A stretch of 64,000 bases of DNA from CAVWSM01 sp963799425 (GCA_963799425.1 CAWCXA010000007.1:248001-312000), one strand, 5' to 3'; positions 33,111-41,843 are shown, numbered from the stretch's first letter. A program made the numbers and translations. Notes: generated by a model not told the origin, from the letters alone.

Positions 33111-33722
33111 GTGCCAAGAGATGGTCGGGCAACGCGCGAACGGATCCTGCGGGTCGCCCAGCGGTTGATGACGGATCAGGGCTACAACGCCACCTCGGTC
33201 GACCAGGTGATCGCTGAGTCGTCGACGTCCAAGGGGTCGTTTTTCCACCACTTCGATTCGAAGGCCGACCTCGCCCTTCGCCTCGTGGACCGCTACGTCG
33301 CCGCGGACCTGGCCCAGCTGGATGCCGGCCTAGCCGCCGCTCGGGGCGTCGATGACCCGGCGGCACAGGTGATCGCGTTCCTCCGGTTCTACGAGGATTC
33401 CGCCGACGAGCTCACGGCGGGGCAGTCCGGCTGCCTCTACGCGAGCGTTCTCGCCGAGCGCCAGTTCATCGGCAGTGACATCAACCGCCTGGTTGCCAAG
33501 GCGGCGCAGATCTGGCGCGATGCGTTCACCGGTCTCTTGCGGCCGGCGCTGGCCGCCCGACGACCCGGCGCAGACATCGACGTCGATGCCCTCGCCGACC
33601 AGCTCTACACGATCTTCGAGGGCGGCTACATTCTGTGCCGCACGTTCGAAGACCCATCGGCCATGCGCGCGCAACTCAAGGTGTTCCGCCAGTTGGTCGA
33701 GGTCCTCCTCGACGCCGCCTGA
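33111..33722 (+). CDS. TetR family transcriptional regulator
   Basis: A 203-residue regulator with an N-terminal HTH (RERILRVAQRLMTDQGYNATSVDQVIAESSTSKGSFFHHFDSKADLA in parts). The ligand-binding half contains GCLYASVLAERQF. GTG at 33111 has no ribosome binding site and a -10-like TACAAC 7 nt upstream of it, so translation from a leaderless mRNA is likely. It probably represses itself and mmuM through the palindromes between them. The effector is unknown; homocysteine, methionine or SAM-related compounds are candidates by context only. Confidence 0.9.
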   Translation: MPRDGRATRERILRVAQRLMTDQGYNATSVDQVIAESSTSKGSFFHHFDSKADLALRLVDRYVAADLAQLDAGLAAARGVDDPAAQVIAFLRFYEDSADELTAGQSGCLYASVLAERQFIGSDINRLVAKAAQIWRDAFTGLLRPALAARRPGADIDVDALADQLYTIFEGGYILCRTFEDPSAMRAQLKVFRQLVEVLLDAA

Positions 33723-33740
33723 CCACCGGCTTTGCCCACC

Positions 33741-33803
33741 CGACTTGTCAGGCCAGCTCGGTACGTCTGCGCAGGTCAGCCGCCCTGACAACCTGACAAG
33801 TCG
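33741..33803. terminator. Hairpin between convergent tetR and pabA
   Basis: CGACTTGTCAGG (33741-33752) pairs perfectly with CCTGACAAGTCG (33792-33803), enclosing 39 nt that also contain CAGGTCAGCCG. It fits a bidirectional terminator. Its right arm is part of the 19-bp repeat at 33784-33802. Confidence 0.55.
33784..33802. repeat. Right copy of the 19-bp perfect inverted repeat
   Basis: CCTGACAACCTGACAAGTC, exact reverse complement of 32023-32041. It ends 2 nt before the pabA stop codon. No target-site duplication is visible outside the pair. Confidence 0.8.
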
Positions 33804-33804
33804 C

Positions 33805-34431
33805 TCAGGCGCGGTTGACGACCGGCGCCAGCCCGACGCTGCGCGACACCGCACCCGGATCTCCGCACGTGACGAGCCAGTTGGCGAGCATCCGATGGCC
33901 GCCCTCGGTGAGCACCGACTCAGGGTGGAACTGCACGCCTTCGATCGGCAGGTCACGGTGCCGCGCCGCCATGATCACGCCCGAGTCGGTCCATCCGGTG
34001 GTCTGCAGCACGTCCGGCATGGTGCCCGGATCGATCGCGAGCGAGTGATAGCGCGTTGCGGTGAACGGGTCGGACAGTCCATCGAGCACGCCTGCGCCGC
34101 CGTGGTGCACCAGGCTCGTCTTCCCATGCAGCAGCTCAGGCGCGCGACCCACGACTGCGCCGAAGGCCACTCCGATCGCCTGCAACCCAAGGCACACCCC
34201 CAGCACCGGCACTCGCCCGCCGGTCTGCTGCACCAGGTCGACGCAGATGCCGGCCTCCTCGGGGGTGCCTGGACCGGGGGACAACAGGACGCCGTCATAG
34301 CCATACGCCGCATCCACAGTCACCGCGTCATTGCGGCGCACATCGCACTCGGCGCCCAGCTGGGCAAGGTATTGCACGAGGTTGTAGACGAAGCTGTCGT
34401 AGTTGTCGACGACGAGGATGCGTGTGGTCAC
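33805..34431 (-). CDS. pabA: Glutamine amidotransferase, aminodeoxychorismate/anthranilate synthase component II
   Basis: A class I glutamine amidotransferase of 208 residues that supplies ammonia to a chorismate-using synthase (PabB or TrpE) encoded elsewhere. Motifs: DNYDSFVYNLVQYL, LLSPGPGTPEEAG, the nucleophile loop VLGVCLGLQAIG, and FHPESVLTEGG with the catalytic His-Glu. The GTG start at 34431 overlaps the stop of the upstream small membrane protein gene. In mycobacteria the matching gene next to pknB is called trpG; PabA and TrpG are often one shared protein. Confidence 0.93.
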   Translation of the reverse strand: MTTRILVVDNYDSFVYNLVQYLAQLGAECDVRRNDAVTVDAAYGYDGVLLSPGPGTPEEAGICVDLVQQTGGRVPVLGVCLGLQAIGVAFGAVVGRAPELLHGKTSLVHHGGAGVLDGLSDPFTATRYHSLAIDPGTMPDVLQTTGWTDSGVIMAARHRDLPIEGVQFHPESVLTEGGHRMLANWLVTCGDPGAVSRSVGLAPVVNRA

Positions 34432-34613
34432 CCGTCGATTGTCGCCGATTGGCCGTCCTCCTCCACGGAGACGTCCAGGAACGGGAGCGACTCTTCCGCC
34501 CAGGGAAAGACGAACTCGAAGAGCACCCAGAGCAGGGCAAGCACCGCCAGCGCGGTCAGGATCGCCTTGACCACGAGGTTCCCTGGGATGTGGCGCCACA
34601 TCCACGCGTACAT
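34428..34613 (-). CDS. Small single-pass membrane protein
   Basis: Only 61 residues: MYAWMWRHIPGNLVVK, a membrane helix (AILTALAVLALLWVLFEFVFPW), then an acidic tail (AEESLPFLDVSVEEDGQ). The family is not known to me by name. Coupling to pabA by a GTGA overlap, a 15-nt gap from the sortase gene and a good hydrophobic profile support it as real. Likely role: envelope-associated, by context with sortase and DUF881 genes. Confidence 0.75.
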   Translation of the reverse strand: MYAWMWRHIPGNLVVKAILTALAVLALLWVLFEFVFPWAEESLPFLDVSVEEDGQSATIDG

Positions 34614-34628
34614 CTGCCTGCCCGCTCC

Positions 34629-35351
34629 TTACGCCAGGTCCGCCGGCGGGCCCTGGTCGGGAGTACGTGACTCGACCAGAGTGCCGTAGACGATGAGCCG
34701 CTGCGCGGCGCTGAACCTCGGGTGGCATGTGGTCAGCGTGATCCTGGCCTCGGTCGGCTCGGCACCCGGCTCCTTGGGGACGGGCGCGATGACATCGGAT
34801 TGCGCCGGTCGGACGATCTCCGAGTCATCCACCTGGTAGACAAACCAGCCGGATGCCGTCTGCGCGACTATGTGGTCGCCGGTGTCGAGCTCGCCGATGT
34901 CGGCGAAAGGGCTGCCATACGTTGTGCGGTGCCCCGCGACGGCGAAGTTACCGACTGCACCCGGCATCGCGCTGTCGGGGTAGTGCCCAGGCCCCTTCTT
35001 CAGGTCACTGCGTCCGACGCCCTCCACCACGGCCCACTCCTCCCCGAGCGCTGGCATGTACAACAGTGCGAGCGCATCGCCCAGCTCAGGCGTGGTGTCG
35101 GGAGCCGGGGCGCTAGCGGCAGGGCTCGGCAGGGTTGGCGAAGCGAACTGCTCAGCCAGGTCGTCCTGCAGGACGTCCTGCGCAGCTGCGGTCTCGCGAC
35201 CTGTCCACCACAGCTCGTAGACGACGAACAGCCCGAGCAGGACCCCGACGGTGATCATCACCTCGCCCAGCACCCCGACGCTGGTGGCGATGCGGCCACG
35301 GCCGACGTCGGTCTCGTGCCAGTGCGCCGCCGCGTGGCGGCCGCCGCTCAC
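34629..35351 (-). CDS. srtE: Class E sortase
   Basis: A cysteine transpeptidase of 240 residues that would attach proteins with a LAxTG-type signal to the cell wall. It has an N-terminal membrane helix (VMITVGVLLGLFVVYELWW), a variable linker and the sortase barrel. Catalytic residues are His141 (VAGHRTTYG), Cys209 (TTCHPRF) and Arg218 (QRLIVYG). No clear LPxTG/LAxTG substrate protein is encoded in the window. The start GTG overlaps the stop of the DUF881 gene by 4 nt. Confidence 0.92.
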   Translation of the reverse strand: MSGGRHAAAHWHETDVGRGRIATSVGVLGEVMITVGVLLGLFVVYELWWTGRETAAAQDVLQDDLAEQFASPTLPSPAASAPAPDTTPELGDALALLYMPALGEEWAVVEGVGRSDLKKGPGHYPDSAMPGAVGNFAVAGHRTTYGSPFADIGELDTGDHIVAQTASGWFVYQVDDSEIVRPAQSDVIAPVPKEPGAEPTEARITLTTCHPRFSAAQRLIVYGTLVESRTPDQGPPADLA

Positions 35352-36091
35352 GAAGTGCCCTCGACGTACGACAGGTCGGTGGACCCCTCGTACGCCGGGA
35401 TCTCCAGCCGGTCCTCCACGTTGACGTCGTAGCCGAGGCCGAGCTCGTCCGCCCAGTCGCGGTACGTGCTCACCGCGGACGACTCGTCGAGTGCCCGGGC
35501 CAGCTCACGCTGATCACCGATCGCGTCGATGCGGTAGGGCGGGGAGTACTGGGCGCCGTTGAGCAGCAGCACCGGGCCGACGCATTTGACCGCGCTCGTC
35601 GAGACGATGCGGCGACCCATGACGGACACCGCCTCCGCGCCGCCTGCCCACAGTGCGTTGAGCACCGCCTCGATGTCCTGCTGATGGATGATGTAGTCCT
35701 CAGCTGTGATCCCGTCCGGCAGCTCACCGCTAGGAAATGGTGCGTCGTCGAGCGCCACCTGAAGGCCCGGGCCTTCTTCGGCGACGAGTCCCGTCTGCGC
35801 ACCGAGCGCTTCGATATCCGCGGTCAGGTCGCCGTTGACGGTGTGGTTGGCGGTCAGCTCGTCGACCTCTTGCCGCATGCGGTCGATGTCCTGGTCGAGC
35901 TCCGCGCCCTCCCGGCTGCGGTCGCGGATGAGGTCGGTCAAGTCGGTCCGGCCGTCGGCCCGCAGGTCGGAGTCGCCCGCATTGGCCGCGCTGATCCCCA
36001 GCATGAGGCCGGCGATCAGCACCACCGCGAGGACGGCAGGGTGGCGGCTTCGCCGGTGCCGCGCTTCGGCGGGCACCTGCTCGTCGGACAC
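35348..36091 (-). CDS. DUF881 family membrane protein
   Basis: A 247-residue protein. One N-terminal membrane helix (PAVLAVVLIAGLMLGISAANA), a coiled-coil stretch (LIRDRSREGAELDQDIDRMR to about residue 80), and the DUF881 domain with GPGLQVALDDAP, DYIIHQQDIEAVLNALWAGGAEAVSVMGRRI and NGAQYSPPYRIDAIGD. The family is found beside crgA and sortase genes across actinobacteria and is thought to be tied to division, though its action is not known. Confidence 0.92.
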   Translation of the reverse strand: MSDEQVPAEARHRRSRHPAVLAVVLIAGLMLGISAANAGDSDLRADGRTDLTDLIRDRSREGAELDQDIDRMRQEVDELTANHTVNGDLTADIEALGAQTGLVAEEGPGLQVALDDAPFPSGELPDGITAEDYIIHQQDIEAVLNALWAGGAEAVSVMGRRIVSTSAVKCVGPVLLLNGAQYSPPYRIDAIGDQRELARALDESSAVSTYRDWADELGLGYDVNVEDRLEIPAYEGSTDLSYVEGTS

Positions 36092-36254
36092 GGCGGCGCA
36101 GACCTCCTCGGCTGGTCGACTGGCTGGGCGCCCATGGGTGGGGATTTCGAGCGTACGTTAGGTGCCGACTACGCTAACGGACATACCAACGACCGCCGTT
36201 CCCGCGTAAGCGCAATCAGCGCCCGCGGTGTGCTGCACACCTCAGGAGTTCGCC

Positions 36255-36512
36255 GTGCCGAAGTCGCGGATTCGCCGCCGTTCCGAGTTCACGCCCCCCA
36301 CCTCGGCCAAGCTGCCCAAGGGCGCCCGCACCCGCGGCGCATGGGTCGTGCCGACGATGCTGGTCCTCCTGATCGGAGGCCTGGCCTGGATCGTGACCTT
36401 CTACCTGGCCGGCTCCAGCGTGCCCGGCATGAAGGCCCTGGGTGACTGGAACCTCGCGATCGGCATGGGCGCGATCACCGCGGGCTTCATCGTCGCCACC
36501 AAGTGGGAGTAG
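36255..36512 (+). CDS. crgA: Cell division protein CrgA
   Basis: An 85-residue membrane protein with a basic N-terminus (VPKSRIRRRSEFTPP) and two membrane helices (WVVPTMLVLLIGGLAWIVTFYL and WNLAIGMGAITAGFIVATKW). It links FtsZ, FtsQ and FtsI-type proteins at the divisome in mycobacteria and delays septation in Streptomyces. GTG at 36255 is preceded by CAGGAG. It is divergent from the DUF881 gene. Confidence 0.95.
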   Translation: MPKSRIRRRSEFTPPTSAKLPKGARTRGAWVVPTMLVLLIGGLAWIVTFYLAGSSVPGMKALGDWNLAIGMGAITAGFIVATKWE

Positions 36513-36529
36513 TTACACCGGTGTGATTC

Positions 36530-36546
36530 TCTCCACAGTGTGGAGA
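36530..36546. terminator. Short hairpin between crgA and the rhomboid gene
   Basis: TCTCCAC-AGT-GTGGAGA at 36530-36546, preceded by a palindrome ACACCGGTGT at 36515-36524. It sits between two convergent genes separated by 50 nt and could end both transcripts. Confidence 0.5.
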
Positions 36547-36562
36547 ACTCCTGTGGACGACC

Positions 36563-37456
36563 TCAGCGTCCGATCAGCTGCGGTACGACGATGTCGTTAG
36601 CTTGCGACTGCACGACGAGCACAACCAGCGCCAGCACCAACACCCCGGACACGACGGCCCAGGTGGTGCGCTGGGCCCGGGGCACGTAGGCGTAGACGAG
36701 CGCGAGCAGCACCCCTGTCACGAACCCACCCAAGTGGGCGCGCCAGTCGATGCCCGAGACGTAGAACCCCAGCACGACGTTGAGCAGCAGCACAACAACG
36801 ATGCCGGTGATGTCGCGCCCGAAGCGGCGGTTGACCACGAGCAGCGCTCCGAACAAGCCGAACACTGCACCAGACGCACCGTAGGCGATCGTGCCCGGGC
36901 CTAGACCGAGGAGTGAGGCGGCACTGCCGCCCAGTGCGGACAACAGGTAGAGCGCGGTGAACCTCGACCGGCCGAGCACCGGCTCAAGCAACGAACCGAG
37001 CACCCACAGCGCGTACATGTTGAACGCGATGTGCCACCACTGGGTGTGCAGGAACGCCGCGGTGATCACGCGGTAGTACTCGCCGTCAGCGACGCCGATG
37101 AACTCTCCGTTGTAGAAGGCGATCAGCGCAAGACCGAGCCGTTCCTGCAACTGCGGCGAGACCATGGCGAACAGGAACACCACGGCGTTGATCCCGATGA
37201 GGATCTTGGTGACCAGATCGCCCTGAGCGTGCACCTCGCCGCCCAGCGCTGTCTGCGGCTGGCGGACGGCGGCCTGGCCCTGCGCAACACACTGCGGGCA
37301 CTGGTAGCCGACCGGCGCGGGGTTCATGCACAAGGGACAGATCGGCTTGTCGCACCGCTGGCAGCGGATGTAGGTCTCCCGATCGGGGTGCCGGTAGCAG
37401 GTCGGGACAACTTGCTGCCCCGACGCTCCACCTACGCTCGGCACGCCGCCGCTCAT
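36563..37456 (-). CDS. Rhomboid intramembrane serine protease with B-box zinc finger
   Basis: A 297-residue protein. Residues 19-57 form a B-box-type zinc finger (CYRHPDRETYIRCQRCDKPICPLC, with CPQC to follow, in parts). Six or seven membrane helices follow. The catalytic dyad is Ser in GASGAVFGLFGALL and His in WRAHLGGFVTGV. The conserved helix HIAFNMYALW is present. It cleaves within membrane helices of unknown substrates. The length and domain order are typical of actinobacteria. Confidence 0.93.
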   Translation of the reverse strand: MSGGVPSVGGASGQQVVPTCYRHPDRETYIRCQRCDKPICPLCMNPAPVGYQCPQCVAQGQAAVRQPQTALGGEVHAQGDLVTKILIGINAVVFLFAMVSPQLQERLGLALIAFYNGEFIGVADGEYYRVITAAFLHTQWWHIAFNMYALWVLGSLLEPVLGRSRFTALYLLSALGGSAASLLGLGPGTIAYGASGAVFGLFGALLVVNRRFGRDITGIVVVLLLNVVLGFYVSGIDWRAHLGGFVTGVLLALVYAYVPRAQRTTWAVVSGVLVLALVVLVVQSQANDIVVPQLIGR

Positions 37457-37490
37457 GATCCTCCTGTCGCCCCTGCCGAACCGTTTCAGG

Positions 37491-38015
37491 TCAGGCTCGC
37501 TCGATGGTCAGCCGCTCGATCACCACGGGCTCGACCGGCCGGTCACCTCGACCCGTCTGCACTGCGGAGATCGCGTCGACCACCTGGCGACCGGCGGCAT
37601 CGGCCACCTCACCGAAGATCGTGTGCTTGCGGTTGAGCCACGGAGTGGGTCCCGACGTGATGAAGAACTGCGATCCATTGGTGTTGGGGCCAGCGTTGGC
37701 CATGGCCAGAAGGTATGGCCGGTCGAACATGAGCTCGCCGTGGATCTCGTCGGCAAAGGAATAGCCAGGACCACCGGTGCCCGTACCGAGCGGATCGCCG
37801 CCCTGGATCATGAACTCGGGGATCACTCGATGGAAGGTCAGGCCGTCGTAGAACCGGGCCGTGCTCGGGGCCCCCGTCTTCGGGTCGGTCCACTCCTTGG
37901 CGCCCTCGGCGAGCTCAACGAAGTTGCGGACGGTTTTCGGCGCATGGTTGGGCAGCAGGCCCACCCGGATGTCACCGTGGTTGGTGGAGATCACAGCGGT
38001 CAGCTGCTCGGACAC
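37491..38015 (-). CDS. ppiA: Cyclophilin-type peptidyl-prolyl cis-trans isomerase
   Basis: A cytoplasmic cyclophilin of 174 residues. The signature FYDGLTFHRVIPEFMIQGGDPLGTG includes the active-site Arg and Phe region. YLLAMANAGPNTNGSQFFIT and HTIFGEV follow. There is no signal peptide. It lies 34 nt upstream of the rhomboid gene on the same strand, and the position between gyrA and pknB matches other actinobacteria. Confidence 0.95.
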   Translation of the reverse strand: MSEQLTAVISTNHGDIRVGLLPNHAPKTVRNFVELAEGAKEWTDPKTGAPSTARFYDGLTFHRVIPEFMIQGGDPLGTGTGGPGYSFADEIHGELMFDRPYLLAMANAGPNTNGSQFFITSGPTPWLNRKHTIFGEVADAAGRQVVDAISAVQTGRGDRPVEPVVIERLTIERA

Positions 38016-38214
38016 GCGAGCACCCTTTTCTTACGAAGATGACAGACCTGCCTATCCTCGCATGTCGCTGTGGGCTGAGTGCGAGGGGTTTGTGGCGAGT
38101 CAGCGGCACGGTCCGGCCAGCGGTCGCACGTGCCTTCCTCGTGCAGAACGGGCATGATCAGGGGATATTCGGGTAACTCGCAGGGCAAGTCACGCGCGAC
38201 CGAGGGAGGACCTC

Positions 38215-39012
38215 GTGGCAGGGCGCAAGAACAACGATGTCGAGGCTGAGTCTTTCGATTCGGCCCATCGGCTCTCTGATCATTTCAAGCCGTACGCGGC
38301 GCAGGCGCGCGAGCGAGTCGAACCGGCGATGCACGCAGCCATCGATCGCGTTGGCCCCGCAGTCAGTTCCGCACGCGATCGTATGGAACCGGCATTGCTC
38401 ACGGCTCGGGAGACCGTCGGCCCAGCCATGGAGACGGCAAAGGTACGGCTCAACGAGGACGTGGTCCCGAAGGTGGCTGCCGTAGTGGCCACCGCGGCCG
38501 AGTCGCTGTCCAAGCGCGCTGCTGACGTTCACGACCGAGCGGCTGAGCTCTCGACCCCTCCGTCGCATCGCGGCCGCAAGGTTCTGCTGTTCACCATGGT
38601 GCTGGCCGGCGGCGCGGCGATCGCCGTCGCAGTCGTCTCGCGGCGGCGCCAGGTGGACAACTGGCAGGAGTTCGAGGCGCAGGCGCGGCAGTGGGCCGAG
38701 GACAAGACGCACAAGGTCGAGGACAACGTCTCGGCTGCCGCACAAAAGGTTTCCGACAAGGTATCCAGCGCAGCTGACTCGGCCAGGTCGTCGTTGCAGG
38801 ACGTCGCCGACAAGGCCGGCCGCAAGGCCGAGCAGGCGACTGATGAGGCGACCGACGTCGCGAAGGCTACGGCCGACGATGTCGCGGGTGCCGCACCCGA
38901 CGAAGCGCTTGCCGACAAGTCCGAGCACCCAACGGCTCCGACCACGCCGGACGAGCCGACCCAGGAAGTGGACGTCCCGAAGCCGAAGCGGACCCGGAAG
39001 AGCACTGGCTGA
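38215..39012 (+). CDS. Ala/Lys-rich amphipathic protein with one membrane segment
   Basis: A 265-residue protein not assigned to a named family. The N-terminal third has repeated amphipathic units around ARERVEPAMHAAIDRVGPAV, ARDRMEPALLTARETVGPAM. A single membrane helix (VLLFTMVLAGGAAIAVAVV, about residues 122-140) is followed by a basic RRRQ and a long stretch of 11-residue-like repeats (KVEDNVSAAAQKVSDKVSSA and ADKAGRKAEQATDEATDVAK). This resembles LEA or apolipoprotein-like repeats. The tail is charged and ends PKRTRKSTG. GTG at 38215 follows GAGGGAGG. Confidence 0.8.
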   Translation: MAGRKNNDVEAESFDSAHRLSDHFKPYAAQARERVEPAMHAAIDRVGPAVSSARDRMEPALLTARETVGPAMETAKVRLNEDVVPKVAAVVATAAESLSKRAADVHDRAAELSTPPSHRGRKVLLFTMVLAGGAAIAVAVVSRRRQVDNWQEFEAQARQWAEDKTHKVEDNVSAAAQKVSDKVSSAADSARSSLQDVADKAGRKAEQATDEATDVAKATADDVAGAAPDEALADKSEHPTAPTTPDEPTQEVDVPKPKRTRKSTG

Positions 39013-39062
39013 GCTACGTCGTGACCAGTCCTGACAAGCGCTCGCTGGTTGAGTGAGGCGGG

Positions 39063-39548
39063 TCAGGCGTTCTTGCCCTCGTACGCCTCAGTCAGCTCGT
39101 CGACATCGATCTTGACCATCTGCAGCATCGCGGTCATGACGCGCTGCGCCTTCTCCGGGTCGGGATCGGTGAGGTACTGCATGAGCTGCACCGGAATCAC
39201 CTGCCACGAGACGCCGAACTGATCCTTCAACCAGCCGCACTGCGAGGGCTTGCCGCCGTCGGCGAGGAGCGCGTCCCAGTAGCGGTCGACCTCCGCCTGG
39301 TCCGCGCAGCTCACGAAGAACGACACGGAGTCGTTGAACTGGTCGTGTGGACCGCCGTTGATCGCCATGAACTGCTGACCGGCGAGCTCGAACGTGGCGC
39401 TGAGCAGCGTGCCCGCGGGAAACGGTCCGCCTTCGCCATAACGGTTGGAGTCGACGAGTCGGGCGTCGTCGAAGATGGCTGTGTAGAAGTTGATGGCGTC
39501 CTCAGCGTTGTCCTCGAACCACAACGACGGCGTGAGCTTCTGCGACAT
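39063..39548 (-). CDS. VOC family protein, PhnB/3-demethylubiquinone-methyltransferase-like
   Basis: A 161-residue vicinal-oxygen-chelate fold protein. It opens with LTPSLWFEDNAEDAINFYTAIFDDARL and has FMAINGGPHDQFNDSVSFFVSC and GWLKDQFGVSWQVIP, the pattern of the PhnB-like subfamily. The catalytic role is not known. ATG at 39548 follows GAGAGGAAC. Sequence upstream in frame is not VOC-like. Confidence 0.9.
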   Translation of the reverse strand: MSQKLTPSLWFEDNAEDAINFYTAIFDDARLVDSNRYGEGGPFPAGTLLSATFELAGQQFMAINGGPHDQFNDSVSFFVSCADQAEVDRYWDALLADGGKPSQCGWLKDQFGVSWQVIPVQLMQYLTDPDPEKAQRVMTAMLQMVKIDVDELTEAYEGKNA

Positions 39549-39701
39549 GCTGCGTTCCTCTCCCTGGTGGGGCTGGCCCGGTGGCAGCCCAGCATTTCCT
39601 ATGGGGAGGTCGGAGCCACCGTCCTTGTTTCGACATCCGCCGCGTCGTGAGGATGGCAGTCCGTCTGGGTGTAGGTTCCGATCAGGGCGCTGGGGGAAGC
39701 C

Positions 39702-41207
39702 GTGGCGTACGACGACATCATTGTTGGCGGTGGATCGGCGGGCTGCGTCCTCGCCGCCAGACTCAGTCAGCATCAGCGACGGCGAGTCCTGCTGATTGAG
39801 GCCGGGCCCGACTACCCCAACATCACCGACCTGCCGCCGGACATCGCCGATGCATCGCAGCCATCGGTCACTCACGACTGGGGATACTCGGCTGAGCCGG
39901 ACGAGCAAGGGCGGTCGATCCCATTGCCGCGAGCAAAGCTGATCGGCGGGTGCTCGGCGACCAATAGCACCTTTCTAGTACGGCCATGGCCGGCCGACTT
40001 GGACCATTGGGCGGACCTCGGGAACCCCGGCTGGTCCTTCGCAGAACTTCTGCCGATCATGCAGGCGATGGAGAGCGACGCTGACTTCGAGGACGAATGG
40101 CACGGCACCGACGGTCCCGTCCCGGTACACCGGCGTGCGCGGGCGGAACGGACGGCACTGCACCAGGCCTTTATCGAGTCAGCCGCTGCCGTGGGACACC
40201 CGCTGATCGACGACCACAACCGCCCCGGATCGGTCGGCGTGGGCCCCATGCCGCGCAACGTAAGAGATGACCTGCGAATGAGTGCCGCGATCACCCACCT
40301 GGCACAGGCACGCACTCGAGCCAACCTCACGGTCCGGCCGAGGTCCATGGTGGATCGAGTCGAATGGTCCGGAACGAGGGCGCGCGGCATTCGCCTGCTC
40401 GGTGGCGAGATTCTCGAGTGCGATCGGGTGGTGCTGGCGGCGGGTGCCTATGGCAGCCCCGCGATCCTGATGCGCTCGGGCGTGGGGTCAGCTGTGTCCT
40501 TGACCGGGCTCGGCATCGATCCCATCGCTGATCTGTCTGGGGTCGGGGACAACCTTCACGACCACCCACTCGTTGCGGTTGATCTGCCCACATCGTCCGG
40601 CGGGCACGGGCCACGCTTCCAGGTATTGCTCACCATGCGGTCGAGTAGCGCCGCGTCCGACGCGCCGCCTGACCTTCACCTCTTTGCTGCCGGGCCGTTT
40701 GACGACAGTGCAAGTCCAAGTGGAGGCGTCTTCGGCATCGTCACCGGTCTTATGGCACCGTCGTCAAGAGGGTCGGTGCGCTTGCGTTCAGCTGATCCCT
40801 CGGAGCGGCCGAGGATAGACGTCGCCCACCTGAAACGCCCCGACGACCTGAGCCGGACGGTAGAGGCCACCCAAGAAGCGCGCCGCATCAGCCGGGCCTC
40901 GCCACTGCGTGGGTTCATTCGGGGAAAGGAACTCGCACCGGGATTCGACATCCGCGATGACGACATCGACGGACTCGCTCGATCGATCAGGGCCCGAGTG
41001 GGCACCTACCACCATCCGGTTGGGACCTGCGCGATGGGACCATCGTCGGCAGCCGGCGCCGTTGTCAACGGTCGCGGCAAGGTCCATGCCGTGGACGGCG
41101 TCTGGGTGGCCGATGCATCCGTGATGCCGACGATTCCCTCGGCCAACACCAATCTGGCAACGATGCTGCTAGCTGAGCGAATCGCACAGTGGCTCGTGAA
41201 CGCATAG
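39702..41207 (+). CDS. GMC family FAD-dependent oxidoreductase
   Basis: A 501-residue flavoprotein of the glucose-methanol-choline family. The ADP-binding motif is DDIIVGGGSAGCVLAARLS; the family block LPRAKLIGGCSATNSTFLVRP and the second signature VVLAAGAYGSPAILMRSG follow. The C-terminal catalytic segment has GTYHHPVGTCAMG and WVADASVMPTIPSANTNLATMLLAERIA. The alcohol substrate is unknown. GTG at 39702 follows GGGGGAA. It is divergent from the VOC gene. Confidence 0.93.
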   Translation: MAYDDIIVGGGSAGCVLAARLSQHQRRRVLLIEAGPDYPNITDLPPDIADASQPSVTHDWGYSAEPDEQGRSIPLPRAKLIGGCSATNSTFLVRPWPADLDHWADLGNPGWSFAELLPIMQAMESDADFEDEWHGTDGPVPVHRRARAERTALHQAFIESAAAVGHPLIDDHNRPGSVGVGPMPRNVRDDLRMSAAITHLAQARTRANLTVRPRSMVDRVEWSGTRARGIRLLGGEILECDRVVLAAGAYGSPAILMRSGVGSAVSLTGLGIDPIADLSGVGDNLHDHPLVAVDLPTSSGGHGPRFQVLLTMRSSSAASDAPPDLHLFAAGPFDDSASPSGGVFGIVTGLMAPSSRGSVRLRSADPSERPRIDVAHLKRPDDLSRTVEATQEARRISRASPLRGFIRGKELAPGFDIRDDDIDGLARSIRARVGTYHHPVGTCAMGPSSAAGAVVNGRGKVHAVDGVWVADASVMPTIPSANTNLATMLLAERIAQWLVNA

Positions 41208-41295
41208 CACCTCCGATCCGCGTTCCCCGCAACACCGGACGCAAACCGAAGCCGGCGAACGTTGACCCCTCAGCGACTGATTCCACTAAGACCGA

Positions 41296-41559
41296 TCACT
41301 GTTCAGCCGCTGGTTCTTCCAGATAGTGAACCAGCCCGTCCACGGTGACCACGTACGAGCGTTGCCCGCCTCGGGTGGCTCGGTCCCACCAGCACGGCCC
41401 CGGGCCCGCCTCGCTCATGCAGGCGACCAGCGTGTCCGGTAGCGGTGGCGACGTGTCCTCGTCCCACACCCCGAATAGCAGCACGACCAGCAGCGCGGCC
41501 ACGATCCCGACCACGCTTGCGACCAGCCCCGACAACGCGAGGGCCCAGGACAGCCTCAT
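41296..41559 (-). CDS. Small membrane protein, hypothetical
   Basis: An 87-residue open frame with a hydrophobic N-terminal helix (ALALSGLVASVVGIVAALLVVLLFGVW), an acidic turn (DEDTSPPLPD) and a short Cys/Trp-containing tail. ATG at 41559. No ribosome binding site is clear and no family is recognised; it is kept because the hydrophobic profile and position are plausible. The 284 nt upstream to the tRNA-Ala gene hold no other supportable gene. Confidence 0.5.
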   Translation of the reverse strand: MRLSWALALSGLVASVVGIVAALLVVLLFGVWDEDTSPPLPDTLVACMSEAGPGPCWWDRATRGGQRSYVVTVDGLVHYLEEPAAEQ

Positions 41560-41843
41560 GCCAGCCGCCGGACATGGTAGTTGAAGTCCCGGAGGTCGTG
41601 CCGCGCGCTTGTTAGCACGACCTTCGCCTCCTTTGGTCGGCGGGCGGCGAGAAGCGCGCGTTCACTTCGGTCCCCCCGGCGGCCGCGATGTCATGTCGGC
41701 GGTTGGGCGAAGTCGCGGACCGCCATGGATCGCAGGCTAGCGATTCCCGGCACGGTCAGAGGCGTACTTGGAAATACACCCGCCATTACTGGCCCAGGGA
41801 GGTGGCACGCCACCGCAGCGCGGGTGACCTACATCGATGCGGG

